Assembly: GCA_964402995.1 (NCBI GenBank)
Contig: CAYOEA010000009.1
Span: 1 to 64,000 of the forward strand
DNA from: GCA-2686295 sp964402995
GTDB lineage: Archaea > Nanobdellota > Nanobdellia > Woesearchaeales > GCA-2686295
DNA length: 64,000 nucleotides
Direction: 5' to 3'
The position numbers and the translations under genes are program-made. This document shows positions 18,489 to 27,103 of this stretch, in pieces. Positions within the stretch are counted from its first letter, which is position 1. Each line of letters starts with the position of its first letter. The notes under the pieces are model-generated. The model saw only the letters and a program-made list of their open reading frames with translations. It had not been told where the DNA came from and made no database searches.

Positions 18489-20348
18489 TTATTCAGAATG
18501 AATTGTTCTTTTTAATTCTATAAACTCTTTATACTTTACTGCTTCTAAAATTAATTTTCCAACTTTATTTTTCTTTGCAATTTTTATTATTGCTTTTCTT
18601 GAAGATCTTGCAGTCAAAGTATATTCACCTTCTACATACACATCAACATCATCTTCTGCGTATTCTGTTGGAAGCATAAATACCACATTAGTATTGTGTA
18701 TTTTCGATGTAAAGTTTATAGATTCTGCAATTGTGGATTTATTACTTGGCTCCACACCAGTTGATTCTTCATAGTCTCTTATATCAATACTCATTCGAAG
18801 TTTCTTTTCGAGTTTCTCAATATTAGATCCGCCTTTTCCAATGATTGCAGCTCTATCTTTATCAAGTACATAAACTATACACTTATTATTTGAAACAACA
18901 TCAACTTTTACTTTATCCGTATGTTTTTTGAATTCTCGAACAATAGCATCTTCTGCTAAACTATGAGCAGGTGCTTTTGCCCCATCACCAGATACGGGTA
19001 TTACAACTGTTTGTTCTCCGAAAGTGTAAATTTCATATTCAAGTTTTCCTGTTAAAAAATCATTTATGACAACAACAGGTCTTGCTAAATCTTGTTCTAT
19101 CATTCCTGAGGGAACTTTAACTTCCATTGATAATGAAAAAACATTTCCTATTCCACCATCTTTTATGAAGATTACTGTATCAACAATATGAGGTATTACT
19201 CCAAGTTCAATTCGTCCAATAAATCTTTGTATTGCATCAATAGCTTTTGTTGCGTGCATTACTCCAATCATTCCAACTCCAGATAATCTCATATCAGAGA
19301 ATAATCTAAAATCTTCTGTATTTCTCATCTCATCAAAAATTGTATAATCAGGTCTTGACAATAATAAGATATCATGTATTTCTTGACTTGATCCATGACT
19401 TAAAGAATACTGAGTTACATCAGGCGGTAAAATTAAATCTCTTGGCGCTTCAACAGTTTTTACAACTTTATTTTGCTCTACATAAGATTCTGCAAGTGCT
19501 TGTGCAAATGTTGTTTTACCATTTCCTGGCGCGCCCGCAATTAAGATTCCTTCTGCTTGTCCTCCAACTCTAAGTTTTAATTTATCAGATAAAGAATATT
19601 CTTCTATTGTTAATCTTTTTACAGGTCTTACTGCAGTTATTTCATACCCATCTGCAAATGGTGGTCTAGTAATTACAATTCTATAATTTACTAATTGAAT
19701 TATTGTAGACCCTTTTCTGTCAATTTCAATAAATCCATCACTTCTTGAAGCACATTCTTCAGTTATTTTTTTTGCAATTTGAGATACGTCCATTCCGGTT
19801 AATGGTGCGTCTCCAATTTCTTCATAAGTCCAAGCTCCAGGTTTCCCTTTCTTTGCTTTTGCAACACATCCATCTTTTAGATGTACACTCATCGTTGTTT
19901 CATCAAAATATTGTGCTAAAACTAATTCTTCGTCAGATTCAGTTTTTCTAAAATCGTAAAATATTACCTCGACTCCTTTTGATTCTGCAACTAATGCTTG
20001 CACTCTATCTGCAGTAATTAATGTTCCTAATTCGTCAATTGCAAGTCTTCTGATTATAGAATCAATTTCTCCGGCTTTCGCACGTCTAATTTCAAAATCT
20101 CCAGGTCTATTGCCTTTAAACTCAACAGCAAACTTGTATTTCTTTGACATTTCTCGAAGTTTTTTTACTTCTTCTAATCCTAAAAGCCCTGTTTCTCGAC
20201 CTCTATTAGCTTGCGCTTCTAATTCAGCCATTACAGCCTCGTGAAATATGATAATTTTTGGCTTTAGCTCCTTTGCTACTATCTGTTTTGAAATTATTCC
20301 TTCAATAACAACACTTGTGTCCGGTACTAACTTATCGACAGTTTTCAT
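18489..20348 (-). CDS. PINc-ATPase-KH domain protein (archaeal VapC/PilT-like ATPase)
   Basis: About 619 residues. Domains in order: PIN nuclease fold (about 1-135; LVPDTSVVIEG with catalytic Asp, LITADR), a secretion-type/PilT-like ATPase (Walker A GAPGNGKT at about 272-279; TIFDEMRNTEDFRLFSDMRLSG), and a KH RNA-binding domain with IGKGG near 505. This architecture is conserved across archaea; an RNA-related role is inferred from PIN plus KH. The ATG at 20348 is preferred over an upstream in-frame TTG because a TATA box (20371-20380) places transcription start at about 20350, making the message leaderless. Confidence 0.85.
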   Translation of the reverse strand: MKTVDKLVPDTSVVIEGIISKQIVAKELKPKIIIFHEAVMAELEAQANRGRETGLLGLEEVKKLREMSKKYKFAVEFKGNRPGDFEIRRAKAGEIDSIIRRLAIDELGTLITADRVQALVAESKGVEVIFYDFRKTESDEELVLAQYFDETTMSVHLKDGCVAKAKKGKPGAWTYEEIGDAPLTGMDVSQIAKKITEECASRSDGFIEIDRKGSTIIQLVNYRIVITRPPFADGYEITAVRPVKRLTIEEYSLSDKLKLRVGGQAEGILIAGAPGNGKTTFAQALAESYVEQNKVVKTVEAPRDLILPPDVTQYSLSHGSSQEIHDILLLSRPDYTIFDEMRNTEDFRLFSDMRLSGVGMIGVMHATKAIDAIQRFIGRIELGVIPHIVDTVIFIKDGGIGNVFSLSMEVKVPSGMIEQDLARPVVVINDFLTGKLEYEIYTFGEQTVVIPVSGDGAKAPAHSLAEDAIVREFKKHTDKVKVDVVSNNKCIVYVLDKDRAAIIGKGGSNIEKLEKKLRMSIDIRDYEESTGVEPSNKSTIAESINFTSKIHNTNVVFMLPTEYAEDDVDVYVEGEYTLTARSSRKAIIKIAKKNKVGKLILEAVKYKEFIELKRTIHSE

Positions 20349-20481
20349 AGATTTCAAATTAATTCATGCGTTTTTAAATATTGCTAATTAAACGATAAAA
20401 TAGAATAAAAAACAAAACCATTAAAAACGCAGGATTTTTTCCAACGCTGTTACAAACCTATGCTTGTAATATACTCAACAT

Positions 20482-20541
20482 CTATGCCGCGGTCGCATTA
20501 GTCAAAAATTAACTAATAATTTTTGGAAATTCGACCGAGAC
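20482..20541 (+). repeat. Partial upstream copy of the tRNA-Ser 5' end
   Basis: CTATGCCGCGGTCGCAT at 20482-20498 is identical to 20552-20568, which covers the 5' flank and first 13 bases of the tRNA-Ser gene. After it come a 9-bp hairpin (CAAAAATTA/TAATTTTTG) and a CGACCG that can pair with CGGTCG of the copy. It does not continue as a tRNA and looks like a fragment left by duplication or integration. Confidence 0.6.
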
Positions 20542-20555
20542 AAAGAAAAAACTAT

Positions 20556-20678
20556 GCCGCGGTCGCATAGCCTGGTATTGCGCAGGATTGCTATGTACAA
20601 TTGTACGTATGAAAACCTACAATATCTCGCAGAGATCCTGTTCCTTTGGAATCATGGGTTCAAATCCCATTCGCGGCG
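20556..20678 (+). tRNA. tRNA-Ser (GCU) with one intron
   Basis: Acceptor GCCGCGG/TCGCGGC, D arm GCA/TGC with GG in the loop, anticodon stem CAGGA/TCCTG, loop TTGCTA then A, long variable arm TTCC-TTT-GGAA, T arm ATGGG TTCAAAT CCCAT, discriminator G. The long variable arm and G73 identify Ser, and GCT is the anticodon. A 41-base intron (20594-20634) sits between positions 37 and 38. The splice junction forms a proper bulge-helix-bulge: outer 5 bp, 3-base bulges TAT and AGA, central helix TTGC/GCAG. Confidence 0.88.
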
Positions 20679-20727
20679 CCTTTTTTATTTCTAAAAAAGT
20701 CTTCTTAAAGATTTGAACGGGTTCAAA

Positions 20728-20778
20728 CACTCAAAAACAAAGTTTTTGGTGTGACCAAAAATCCCAAATTTTTGTGCA
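20728..20778. repeat. Double-hairpin (BIME-like) element, copy A
   Basis: Hairpin 1: CAC-T-CAAAAAC, loop AAA, GTTTTTG-GTG, with the T bulged on the 5' arm. Hairpin 2 at about 20752-20778: CAAAAAT, loop CCCAA, ATTTTTG, then a bulged T and a short outer pairing. The arms of hairpin 1 are identical to those of copy B at 34902; the same architecture recurs at 40673. Confidence 0.6.
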
Positions 20779-20886
20779 TCCCATTCGCGGCGCCTTTTTT
20801 ATTTCTAAACAAACAAACGACTAAAAGAAGTATTCGCAACCAACGAGCGAAATCGTTAATTACATTCGCGACACTTTTTTATTTCT
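20778..20886 (+). repeat. Two downstream copies of the tRNA-Ser 3' end
   Basis: The 32 bases at 20664-20695 (T-arm end, acceptor, T-run and following TTTATTTCTAAA) are repeated exactly at 20778-20809. A third, slightly decayed copy (CATTCGCGACAC then TTTTTTATTTCT) lies at 20863-20886. Such partial 3' copies resemble attachment-site scars of elements that insert at tRNA genes, but no integrase gene is present. Confidence 0.65.
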
Positions 20887-20924
20887 CCAAAACATTTTAA
20901 AACAATCCAACTATTTATTTTCTT

Positions 20925-21374
20925 ATGAATGTCAACATCAAACAAAGACCCGAATTCAAAGACTTAGGAATCCCTCAATACGAAACAGAAGGTTCTGCTG
21001 CTGTTGATTTAAGAGCTGCTATTGAAAACACTAAAACTCTTAATCCTGGCGAATCCATGCTTATTCCAACTGGTTTATTCATAGAAATTCCTAAAGGCTA
21101 CATGCTTCACATCACTCCTAGAAGTGGTCTTGCATTAAAAAAATCAATTAGCATTGTTAATTCTCCCGGAATCATTGATTCTGATTATCGAGGAGAAATT
21201 GGAATTATTCTAATCAATCATGGTGACGATGCATTTTCTATAAAAAGAGGAGACCGTATCGCACAAGCATCTTTTGTTGCTTTTGGAAAAGCAACTTTCA
21301 ATAAAGTTGATGAACTATCTAACCTTAACACTCAAAGAGGAGAAGGTGGTTTTGGAAGTACAGGCACAAAATAA
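20925..21374 (+). CDS. dut: dUTP diphosphatase (dUTPase)
   Basis: A 149-residue trimeric-type dUTPase with all five motifs: AAVDLRA, PRSGLALK, NSPGIIDSDYRGEIG, RGDRIAQ and the C-terminal RGEGGFGSTG arm. Converts dUTP to dUMP and pyrophosphate, keeping uracil out of DNA and feeding dTMP synthesis; it can follow the dCTP deaminase encoded at 6250-7464. Confidence 0.95.
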   Translation: MNVNIKQRPEFKDLGIPQYETEGSAAVDLRAAIENTKTLNPGESMLIPTGLFIEIPKGYMLHITPRSGLALKKSISIVNSPGIIDSDYRGEIGIILINHGDDAFSIKRGDRIAQASFVAFGKATFNKVDELSNLNTQRGEGGFGSTGTK

Positions 21375-21428
21375 TTCTAAGCTAAATTATAGAAATTTAT
21401 TTAAAAGCATTAAGTCATCATTATTGTT

Positions 21429-22157
21429 ATGGAGACTTCAAAGGCTATCAGAACCAGACGATCTGTTCGTAAATTCACTCAACAACCTGTTGAGTTTGAT
21501 AAACTTGCAAAGATCATAGAGGCTGGAACTTTTGCTCCTAGCGCAGGAAATATTCAAAACTGGCGTTTTATTCTTGTAACTGATAAACCTGTTCTTCGCG
21601 AACTTTATAATCACTGTATGAATCAAGAGGTCGTCTACAATGCTCAAGCAGCAATTATTGTTGTTGGAGTTATAGATAAGGCTGAGCGTCTTTATGGTCT
21701 TAGAGGTAAAAGATTGTATACTGTTCAAAACTGCGCTTGCGCTGTTGAAAACATGCTTCTTACAGCCCATGACCAAGGTCTTGGTGCTTGTTGGATTGGT
21801 GCATTTAATGAAGATAAACTTAGCGTAATTTTTAGTATTCCTGATAAAGCTCGCCCTCAAGCAATTATTGCTCTTGGTTATCCTGCTGAAAAACCAAATT
21901 TTGAAAGAAAGGATCTAGAATCAGTCACTTATTTTAACCAATATGGTATGAAAATTAAAAACTTCCATTTACTTATTCGTGATTATAGTGTCGAATGGGA
22001 GCGTCAAAGTGAGAAAATTGAAGTTGAAAGCGATAAAGGTGTCGGACTTCTCAGAAAGCATTTAATGAATCTTCATGAAAAATTAAAAAATCATCCTAAA
22101 ACTAAATCTCTTTTCAAGCAAAGAGGAGCTAAAGAACTTAAAGTTGAAAAGAAATAA
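21429..22157 (+). CDS. Nitroreductase-family FMN oxidoreductase
   Basis: A 242-residue protein. The first 170 residues form the nitroreductase fold: AIRTRRSVRKF (FMN phosphate contact), APSAGNIQNWRFILV, ENMLLTAHDQGLGACWIGAF and IALGYPAEKP. A basic, helical 60-residue tail is extra compared with minimal members. Family members reduce nitro compounds, quinones or flavins using NAD(P)H; the substrate is unknown. Confidence 0.82.
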   Translation: METSKAIRTRRSVRKFTQQPVEFDKLAKIIEAGTFAPSAGNIQNWRFILVTDKPVLRELYNHCMNQEVVYNAQAAIIVVGVIDKAERLYGLRGKRLYTVQNCACAVENMLLTAHDQGLGACWIGAFNEDKLSVIFSIPDKARPQAIIALGYPAEKPNFERKDLESVTYFNQYGMKIKNFHLLIRDYSVEWERQSEKIEVESDKGVGLLRKHLMNLHEKLKNHPKTKSLFKQRGAKELKVEKK

Positions 22158-22217
22158 TTCTTATTATTCGACTCCAGTCCAACAATCTTTTTAAAACAAT
22201 TCAGTATCTTATTTAGA

Positions 22218-24092
22218 ATGGATTTTAATGAAATGCTTTTTCCTCATGATAAGGTTAGAGATGTTCAAGATAAACTTATTATTCGAGTTAATGAAGCTGT
22301 GACTAGTGGAAAAAATTTAATTGTTCATGCACCAACTGGCCTTGGTAAAACAGCAGCATCTTTAGCACCTGTATTAAAATACGCAATTGATAATGACAAA
22401 ACTGTTTTCTTTTTAACTTCTCGGCACACTCAACACCAAATTGTCCTTGATACTTTAAGAGATATTAGAAATAAACACGATAAAGATATCCTTGGAGTTA
22501 GTATCATTGGTAAAAAAGGTCTTTGTCTGCAACCAGGAGTCTCAAAACTTTATACTTCAGAATTTAATGATTATTGTAAAGCTATGAGAGAAGATAAAAA
22601 ATGTGAGTACTTTGAAAAATTTAAGAAAGGAGAATCTTTGTCTGTTGAAAGTAAAGCAGCTCTTGAGCAATTAAAAAAAATAGGTCTTGTTGATACTAAA
22701 GAAACAATGTCTGTTAGTGAAATGTATGGTATTTGTCCTTATGAACTTGCTATGGCTACATCTAAAAAAGCAAAAGTTATTATTGGAGATTATTACTATG
22801 TTTTTCATCCTGATGTTTCAAAATTATTCTTTGCTAAGATTGATACTGCATTTGAAGATTCAATCATCATAGTTGATGAAGCACACAATCTGCCTTCTAG
22901 ATTAAAAGATTTATTTACTGTCAGACTTACAAACATTATGCTTAAAAGAGCTCTTACTGAAGCTAAAAAATACAAGTATGATTCTATTCAACCAATATTA
23001 AAAGACATGGTGGATATCATTTCTGAACTTGCAGATTTTAGAGATCAAGAGCAATATATTAAGAAAGAAACTTTCATGGATAGAATTAATCTTATCACTG
23101 ATTATCATCAACTTATGAATGATTTATCTTTTATTGGCGATGCTGTCAGAGAGGAACAAAAACAATCTTACATAGGTTCAGTTGCTAGTTTTCTTGAAGC
23201 TTGGCTTGGTAGAGATGCGGGCTTTACTAGAATTATTTCTAAACAAGATGGTTCTCAAGAAAGAATTATAATGCTTAGTTATCGTTGTCTTGATCCTAGT
23301 CTTTCAACAAAAGATGTTATTAGAAATGCTCACAGTACAATCTTAATGTCTGGAACGCTATCACCTACAAGCATGTATCGTGAACTTTTAGGTTTTAATG
23401 AATCCAATACTATTGAAGATACTTTTCCAAGTCCATTCCCTGAAGAAAATAGATTAAATATTATTCTTCCTAAAACATCCACTAAATATGAACTTAGAAA
23501 TGCAGCACAATATAAGGAAATTGGTAAAATTTTATCTCAAATAGCAAATAAAGTTCCTGGAAATACTGCGATTTTCTTCCCTAGTTATTATCTAAGAGAT
23601 CTTATTGCAAATGAATTTAACGAGCTATGTACAAAAACAACATTCACAGAGCTTCCCAATATGACCAAAGATGATAAAACAGAACTTATAACTAAATTTA
23701 AAGAATACAGTAAAACAGGTGCTGTTCTTTTAGGTGCAGTTTCTGGAAGTTTTGGAGAAGGTATTGATTTACCTGGCGATCTTCTTAAATGCGTTGTTAT
23801 TGTTGGCCTTCCTTTGTCCAAACCAGATCTTGAACAAAAGGCACTTATTGATTATTACGATAAACTTTTCAAAAAAGGTTGGGATTATGGTTATTTATTT
23901 CCGGCTTTCAATAAAACTCTTCAATCTGCAGGTCGTTGCATTCGTAGCGAAAATGATAAAGGAGTAATTGTTTTTCTTGATGAACGTTATACATGGTCAA
24001 ATTATCGTAAATGTTTCCCTAATACTTGGAACATGAGAACTACTATGTTATATGAACGTATGATTGATGAATTTTTTATTAAAAATAAATAA
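22218..24092 (+). CDS. XPD/Rad3-type superfamily 2 DNA helicase with Fe-S cluster
   Basis: A 624-residue helicase. Walker A APTGLGKT (38-45), DEAH box VDEAHN (220-223), four cysteines at 103, 120, 129 and 173 placed as the XPD 4Fe-4S ligands, then helicase domain 2 with LMSGTLSPTSMY, GSFGEGIDL and QSAGRCIRS (motif VI). XPD unwinds 5' to 3' and acts in repair; length and layout fit archaeal XPD. Confidence 0.88.
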   Translation: MDFNEMLFPHDKVRDVQDKLIIRVNEAVTSGKNLIVHAPTGLGKTAASLAPVLKYAIDNDKTVFFLTSRHTQHQIVLDTLRDIRNKHDKDILGVSIIGKKGLCLQPGVSKLYTSEFNDYCKAMREDKKCEYFEKFKKGESLSVESKAALEQLKKIGLVDTKETMSVSEMYGICPYELAMATSKKAKVIIGDYYYVFHPDVSKLFFAKIDTAFEDSIIIVDEAHNLPSRLKDLFTVRLTNIMLKRALTEAKKYKYDSIQPILKDMVDIISELADFRDQEQYIKKETFMDRINLITDYHQLMNDLSFIGDAVREEQKQSYIGSVASFLEAWLGRDAGFTRIISKQDGSQERIIMLSYRCLDPSLSTKDVIRNAHSTILMSGTLSPTSMYRELLGFNESNTIEDTFPSPFPEENRLNIILPKTSTKYELRNAAQYKEIGKILSQIANKVPGNTAIFFPSYYLRDLIANEFNELCTKTTFTELPNMTKDDKTELITKFKEYSKTGAVLLGAVSGSFGEGIDLPGDLLKCVVIVGLPLSKPDLEQKALIDYYDKLFKKGWDYGYLFPAFNKTLQSAGRCIRSENDKGVIVFLDERYTWSNYRKCFPNTWNMRTTMLYERMIDEFFIKNK

Positions 24093-24181
24093 ACTTATTA
24101 TTATTTGAATAAAAATACGATTACAAAATATTTTCTTTGTTATTAATTATTTTCTTAAAAAACTAAAAATAGACTAAACTA

Positions 24182-24219
24182 GTATACTAATTAGTATACG
24201 AAACGAAATATTTATATAC
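24182..24219 (+). promoter_or_regulatory. Perfect 18-base palindrome beside a TATA box
   Basis: GTATACTAATTAGTATAC (24182-24199) is perfectly self-complementary and lies immediately upstream of TATTTATATA (about 24209-24218), the TATA box for the gene at 24278. A dimeric regulator bound here would touch TFB/TBP. The 12-base core is shared with the palindrome at 13743-13754 apart from one base. Confidence 0.6.
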
Positions 24220-24277
24220 TAGTACCCCCATTAAAGATATAAATTAGTTGAAAAACACTAAGCAAAGGTAAAAAAAA

Positions 24278-24697
24278 ATGGTCATACTATTCGATCAATT
24301 CAATCTTCCAGACAGCATTTACGAAATTATATTTGCTACATCACAACAAGTTATGGTTGCAAAGCTTCTTGTTGAACAGATGAAATTAAAAGAAGGTGAA
24401 ATAGGAAAAACAGAAATGTCCATGTTTGCAACAGCACTTCATGATGGAACAATCTTAGAAGCTGAAAGTGAAAGCCAATTCGTAGGTAAAACTAAAGTCA
24501 AACTATCATATAACAAAAGACAATTTTACGATAGAATCCTAACTCCTATGAAAACAATGGGATTAATCGATTACGATTTATACAAGAAAACTTACAAATT
24601 AAGCGAAAAATTCAACAAAAACATGATGAGAATCGGATTAACTTGGTTACAAGAACTTCGAAAACCACCAAGACCATTCGTACTAAAAACAAAATGA
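24278..24697 (+). CDS. Small protein, possible winged-helix regulator
   Basis: A 139-residue protein, no firm family match. The region about 60-120 (YNKRQFYDRILTPMKTMGLIDYDLYKKTYKLSEKF) looks like a recognition helix followed by a wing, as in winged-helix DNA-binding proteins, ending in a helical and Pro-rich basic tail. Autoregulation through the adjacent palindrome is an inference. An AGGT ribosome-site-like sequence precedes the ATG. Confidence 0.55.
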   Translation: MVILFDQFNLPDSIYEIIFATSQQVMVAKLLVEQMKLKEGEIGKTEMSMFATALHDGTILEAESESQFVGKTKVKLSYNKRQFYDRILTPMKTMGLIDYDLYKKTYKLSEKFNKNMMRIGLTWLQELRKPPRPFVLKTK

Positions 24698-24715
24698 ACA
24701 AAAAATAACAATCAC

Positions 24716-24786
24716 GAGCTCCCTACAGCCTCTTCTCTAACCACCCTCCCCTCAATTCTGTTGGGAGCTCAAAACCCCTTTTTTAA
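24716..24786 (+). ncRNA. Long hairpin with a guanine-free loop, then a T run
   Basis: GAGCTCCC (24716-24723) pairs perfectly with GGGAGCTC (24763-24770); after a T-T mismatch ACAG pairs with CTGT. The 29-base loop (24729-24757) has no G at all and is rich in C/T, including CCACCCTCCCC. AAAACCCCTTTTTT follows. It could be simply a terminator for the upstream gene, but the stem and composition bias suggest a functional RNA. Confidence 0.5.
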
Positions 24787-24902
24787 CTGGCGATAAACAA
24801 ACAACAAACACAACAAATTAATTCTCAAAATTAAATTAAAGAAAGTATTCTTAAAAAAATTAGAAAAGAATTATAAATAGGTCAAATAATTTATTAATTA
24901 AA

Positions 24903-25346
24903 ATGGAAGAATATGTTAAACTAGCAAAAAAACTTAATCTGCCTTCTTTTGAAGAAATGAATTCTTATTTTCAAATAGCAGATATCGAGGATAAAAACAT
25001 TCTACATGAAGTTGTTAAAAAAATTCATGACCAAACAACTCACTTCACTAATATGCTTGAAGAAATCATTAACCCAGAACATCTTAGAAGTTTAAATGAA
25101 GCAGGAATGTTTTCTGAAGAAGATAAAAAAATTATTCTTAGACTATATAGAAAACTTCAACATACAAACAGACAAAAAGATCTTTTAGAAGTTGAATTTG
25201 AAGAAGAAGCATATATAAATTTCATTAATAATTCTTTTAACGAATACAAACTAATTAAAGATGATCTTAAAGGAATCATAAAAAAACTAAGAGATTGTTG
25301 GAATAAAAATAAAAATACTAAATTAGAATTAGGATACTTTGGTTAA
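24903..25346 (+). CDS. Small helical protein of unknown function
   Basis: A 147-residue, charged, predominantly alpha-helical protein without membrane segments or recognisable motifs. It lies 65 bases before adk on the same strand and may be cotranscribed. The ATG follows an AT-rich promoter-like stretch (TATAAATAG about 24872-24880). Confidence 0.55.
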   Translation: MEEYVKLAKKLNLPSFEEMNSYFQIADIEDKNILHEVVKKIHDQTTHFTNMLEEIINPEHLRSLNEAGMFSEEDKKIILRLYRKLQHTNRQKDLLEVEFEEEAYINFINNSFNEYKLIKDDLKGIIKKLRDCWNKNKNTKLELGYFG

Positions 25347-25411
25347 ATATAAACAAAACAAAAAAAACAATAACAAAAAACAACTAACAAAAAACTTGGA
25401 GGAAAATAAAC

Positions 25412-26044
25412 ATGAATTTCATTATTTTCGGACCACAAGCATCTGGTAAAGGAACACAAGCAATTAGAATTGCAGAAAAGTTTGGACTTATACACATCTC
25501 AACTGGGAAAATTTTTAGAGCCAACATAGCTAACCAAACAGAAATTGGACTAAAAATAAAAGCAATCATTAACAAAGGAGAATTAGTTCCTGACAGTTTA
25601 ACAAATAAGATTGTTCAAAACAGATTAGAAGAAGAAGATTGTAAATCTGGATTTGTTCTTGATGGTTTTCCAAGAAATAGAAATCAAGCAGATTTTTTAG
25701 ATACACTGCATCATAAATTCAAATCAGTTGTTGATTTAGAAGTTCCTAAGACTACCATTATTAATAGAATTTCAACTAGAAGAGTTTGTATTAATTGTAA
25801 ACAAAACTATAACACAATCTCATTAAAACCAAAAGTTGAAGGTATCTGCGATAAATGTGACGGAGAACTTATTCAAAGAAATGATGATCAGCCAGAAGCA
25901 ATTGAAAACAGACTTAAAATCTATGAAGAACAAACTAAGCCATTATTAGATTTTTACGAAAAAAAAGGAATTCTACTTCCAATCGATGGAGATCAAGGAA
26001 TTGATGAAGTCTTTGAAGAAATTATTAAGAAATTAGAATCTTAA
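25412..26044 (+). CDS. adk: Adenylate kinase, zinc-lid bacterial type
   Basis: A 210-residue nucleoside monophosphate kinase. P-loop GPQASGKGT (7-15), AMP-binding DGFPRNRNQAD, and a lid with four cysteines (126, 129, 146, 149) that should bind zinc. Balances ATP, ADP and AMP. The zinc-lid form is typical of bacteria, while many archaea use a different Adk, so transfer is possible. A GGAGG ribosome site precedes the ATG. Confidence 0.92.
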   Translation: MNFIIFGPQASGKGTQAIRIAEKFGLIHISTGKIFRANIANQTEIGLKIKAIINKGELVPDSLTNKIVQNRLEEEDCKSGFVLDGFPRNRNQADFLDTLHHKFKSVVDLEVPKTTIINRISTRRVCINCKQNYNTISLKPKVEGICDKCDGELIQRNDDQPEAIENRLKIYEEQTKPLLDFYEKKGILLPIDGDQGIDEVFEEIIKKLES

Positions 26045-26978
26045 TAACATTAGTCGCATAAGATCCTTTTGGTAAATTAAAAGTGAATTTTATTTTTTTC
26101 TTTTCTTTATTTAAGTCATCGTCTTCAAGCAAACTAACAGATAAATCTTTAATATTTACATATAGTTTTCTCATATCACCTTCACAACTTAAATCAGGTA
26201 AAGCTTGAATAATAAAATCTCTTTGAACAATTTTATCCTTACCTAAAATTTCATCAACAATTGATTCAATCTTCTCATCTTCAAATTCAGTTCCAAAACC
26301 AACTAAAGGAACATCATAATTCACTTCAGAATCAAGCAAGGCAATAGTTTCATTAAACACTTTACTTTGATATGAATGAATAAACAATAAAAGTATTTTT
26401 CTTGGAACTTTTCTTAAAGCACCAACATAATCATTAATTTTATCTTTCAAATAAGTTTTAACTTTTTCTTCATACCAACCATCAGATTCCAGTATTAATT
26501 CAACTGCTTTCTTAAAGTCCTTTCGTAGCATTGCAAGACCAATCGCCACATTATTATTTGAGAATCTTTGTTTATCATAAGAGTTCTTTACTCGTTTATT
26601 TAAATTTACAACAACTGACGAATCTAAATCACGAACCACTATTTCAAATGAATTCGAAGCTAAATCACCAAGATTCATTGGCCGCCCACACATCCCAATA
26701 AATTCTAATTCAATGTCTTTTAATTTAAGAGATTTAACTCGTTCTTTTGAAACATCACTTATTGAAATATGCTGATAAGTAATAGCTACTTTATCTTTAA
26801 TTCCCGCATAACCTATTTGTTTTCTATCAACATGAAGATGATCTGCAATAGCTTGAATAGCACGCTCAGTAGTATAACTAGTTTTCTTCATTAAATAAAT
26901 CGCATGTCTTCCGCCACCAATATTAACACCTATATTCTCTCGAACAATAAAATCTTCAGGTATTTGTTTTAGTTTCAT
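26025..26978 (-). CDS. truD: tRNA pseudouridine synthase TruD
   Basis: A 317-residue TruD. N-terminal PEDFIVRE is the family opener and GYAGIKDKVAITYQHISI contains the catalytic Asp in GxKDxxAxT. QRFSNNNVAIG and the TruD insertion follow. It makes pseudouridine 13 in tRNA (35 in some pre-tRNAs). The 3' end overlaps convergent adk by 20 bases. Confidence 0.88.
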   Translation of the reverse strand: MKLKQIPEDFIVRENIGVNIGGGRHAIYLMKKTSYTTERAIQAIADHLHVDRKQIGYAGIKDKVAITYQHISISDVSKERVKSLKLKDIELEFIGMCGRPMNLGDLASNSFEIVVRDLDSSVVVNLNKRVKNSYDKQRFSNNNVAIGLAMLRKDFKKAVELILESDGWYEEKVKTYLKDKINDYVGALRKVPRKILLLFIHSYQSKVFNETIALLDSEVNYDVPLVGFGTEFEDEKIESIVDEILGKDKIVQRDFIIQALPDLSCEGDMRKLYVNIKDLSVSLLEDDDLNKEKKKIKFTFNLPKGSYATNVIKILIS

Positions 26979-27020
26979 AAACTATTAGAAGAAGAAGCTG
27001 ATTTTAATACTTTATTAAAA

Positions 27021-27075
27021 GAGAAAAACAAACAAACAAACAAACAAAGAAAGAAAGAAAGAAAAAAAGAAAGAT
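27021..27075. repeat. Tetranucleotide microsatellite (CAAA)n-(GAAA)n
   Basis: About 55 bases of CAAA repeats turning into GAAA repeats in the gap between truD and the 828-residue gene. Low-complexity DNA prone to slippage; no obvious functional site. Confidence 0.7.
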
Positions 27076-27103
27076 CAAAAAAAACTTTAATTAAATAACT
27101 AAT

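Noticed and set aside
20482..20886. An integrated mobile element at tRNA-Ser
   Set aside because: The repeats are only tens of bases apart and no integrase or cargo gene is present; only scar-like fragments can be supported.
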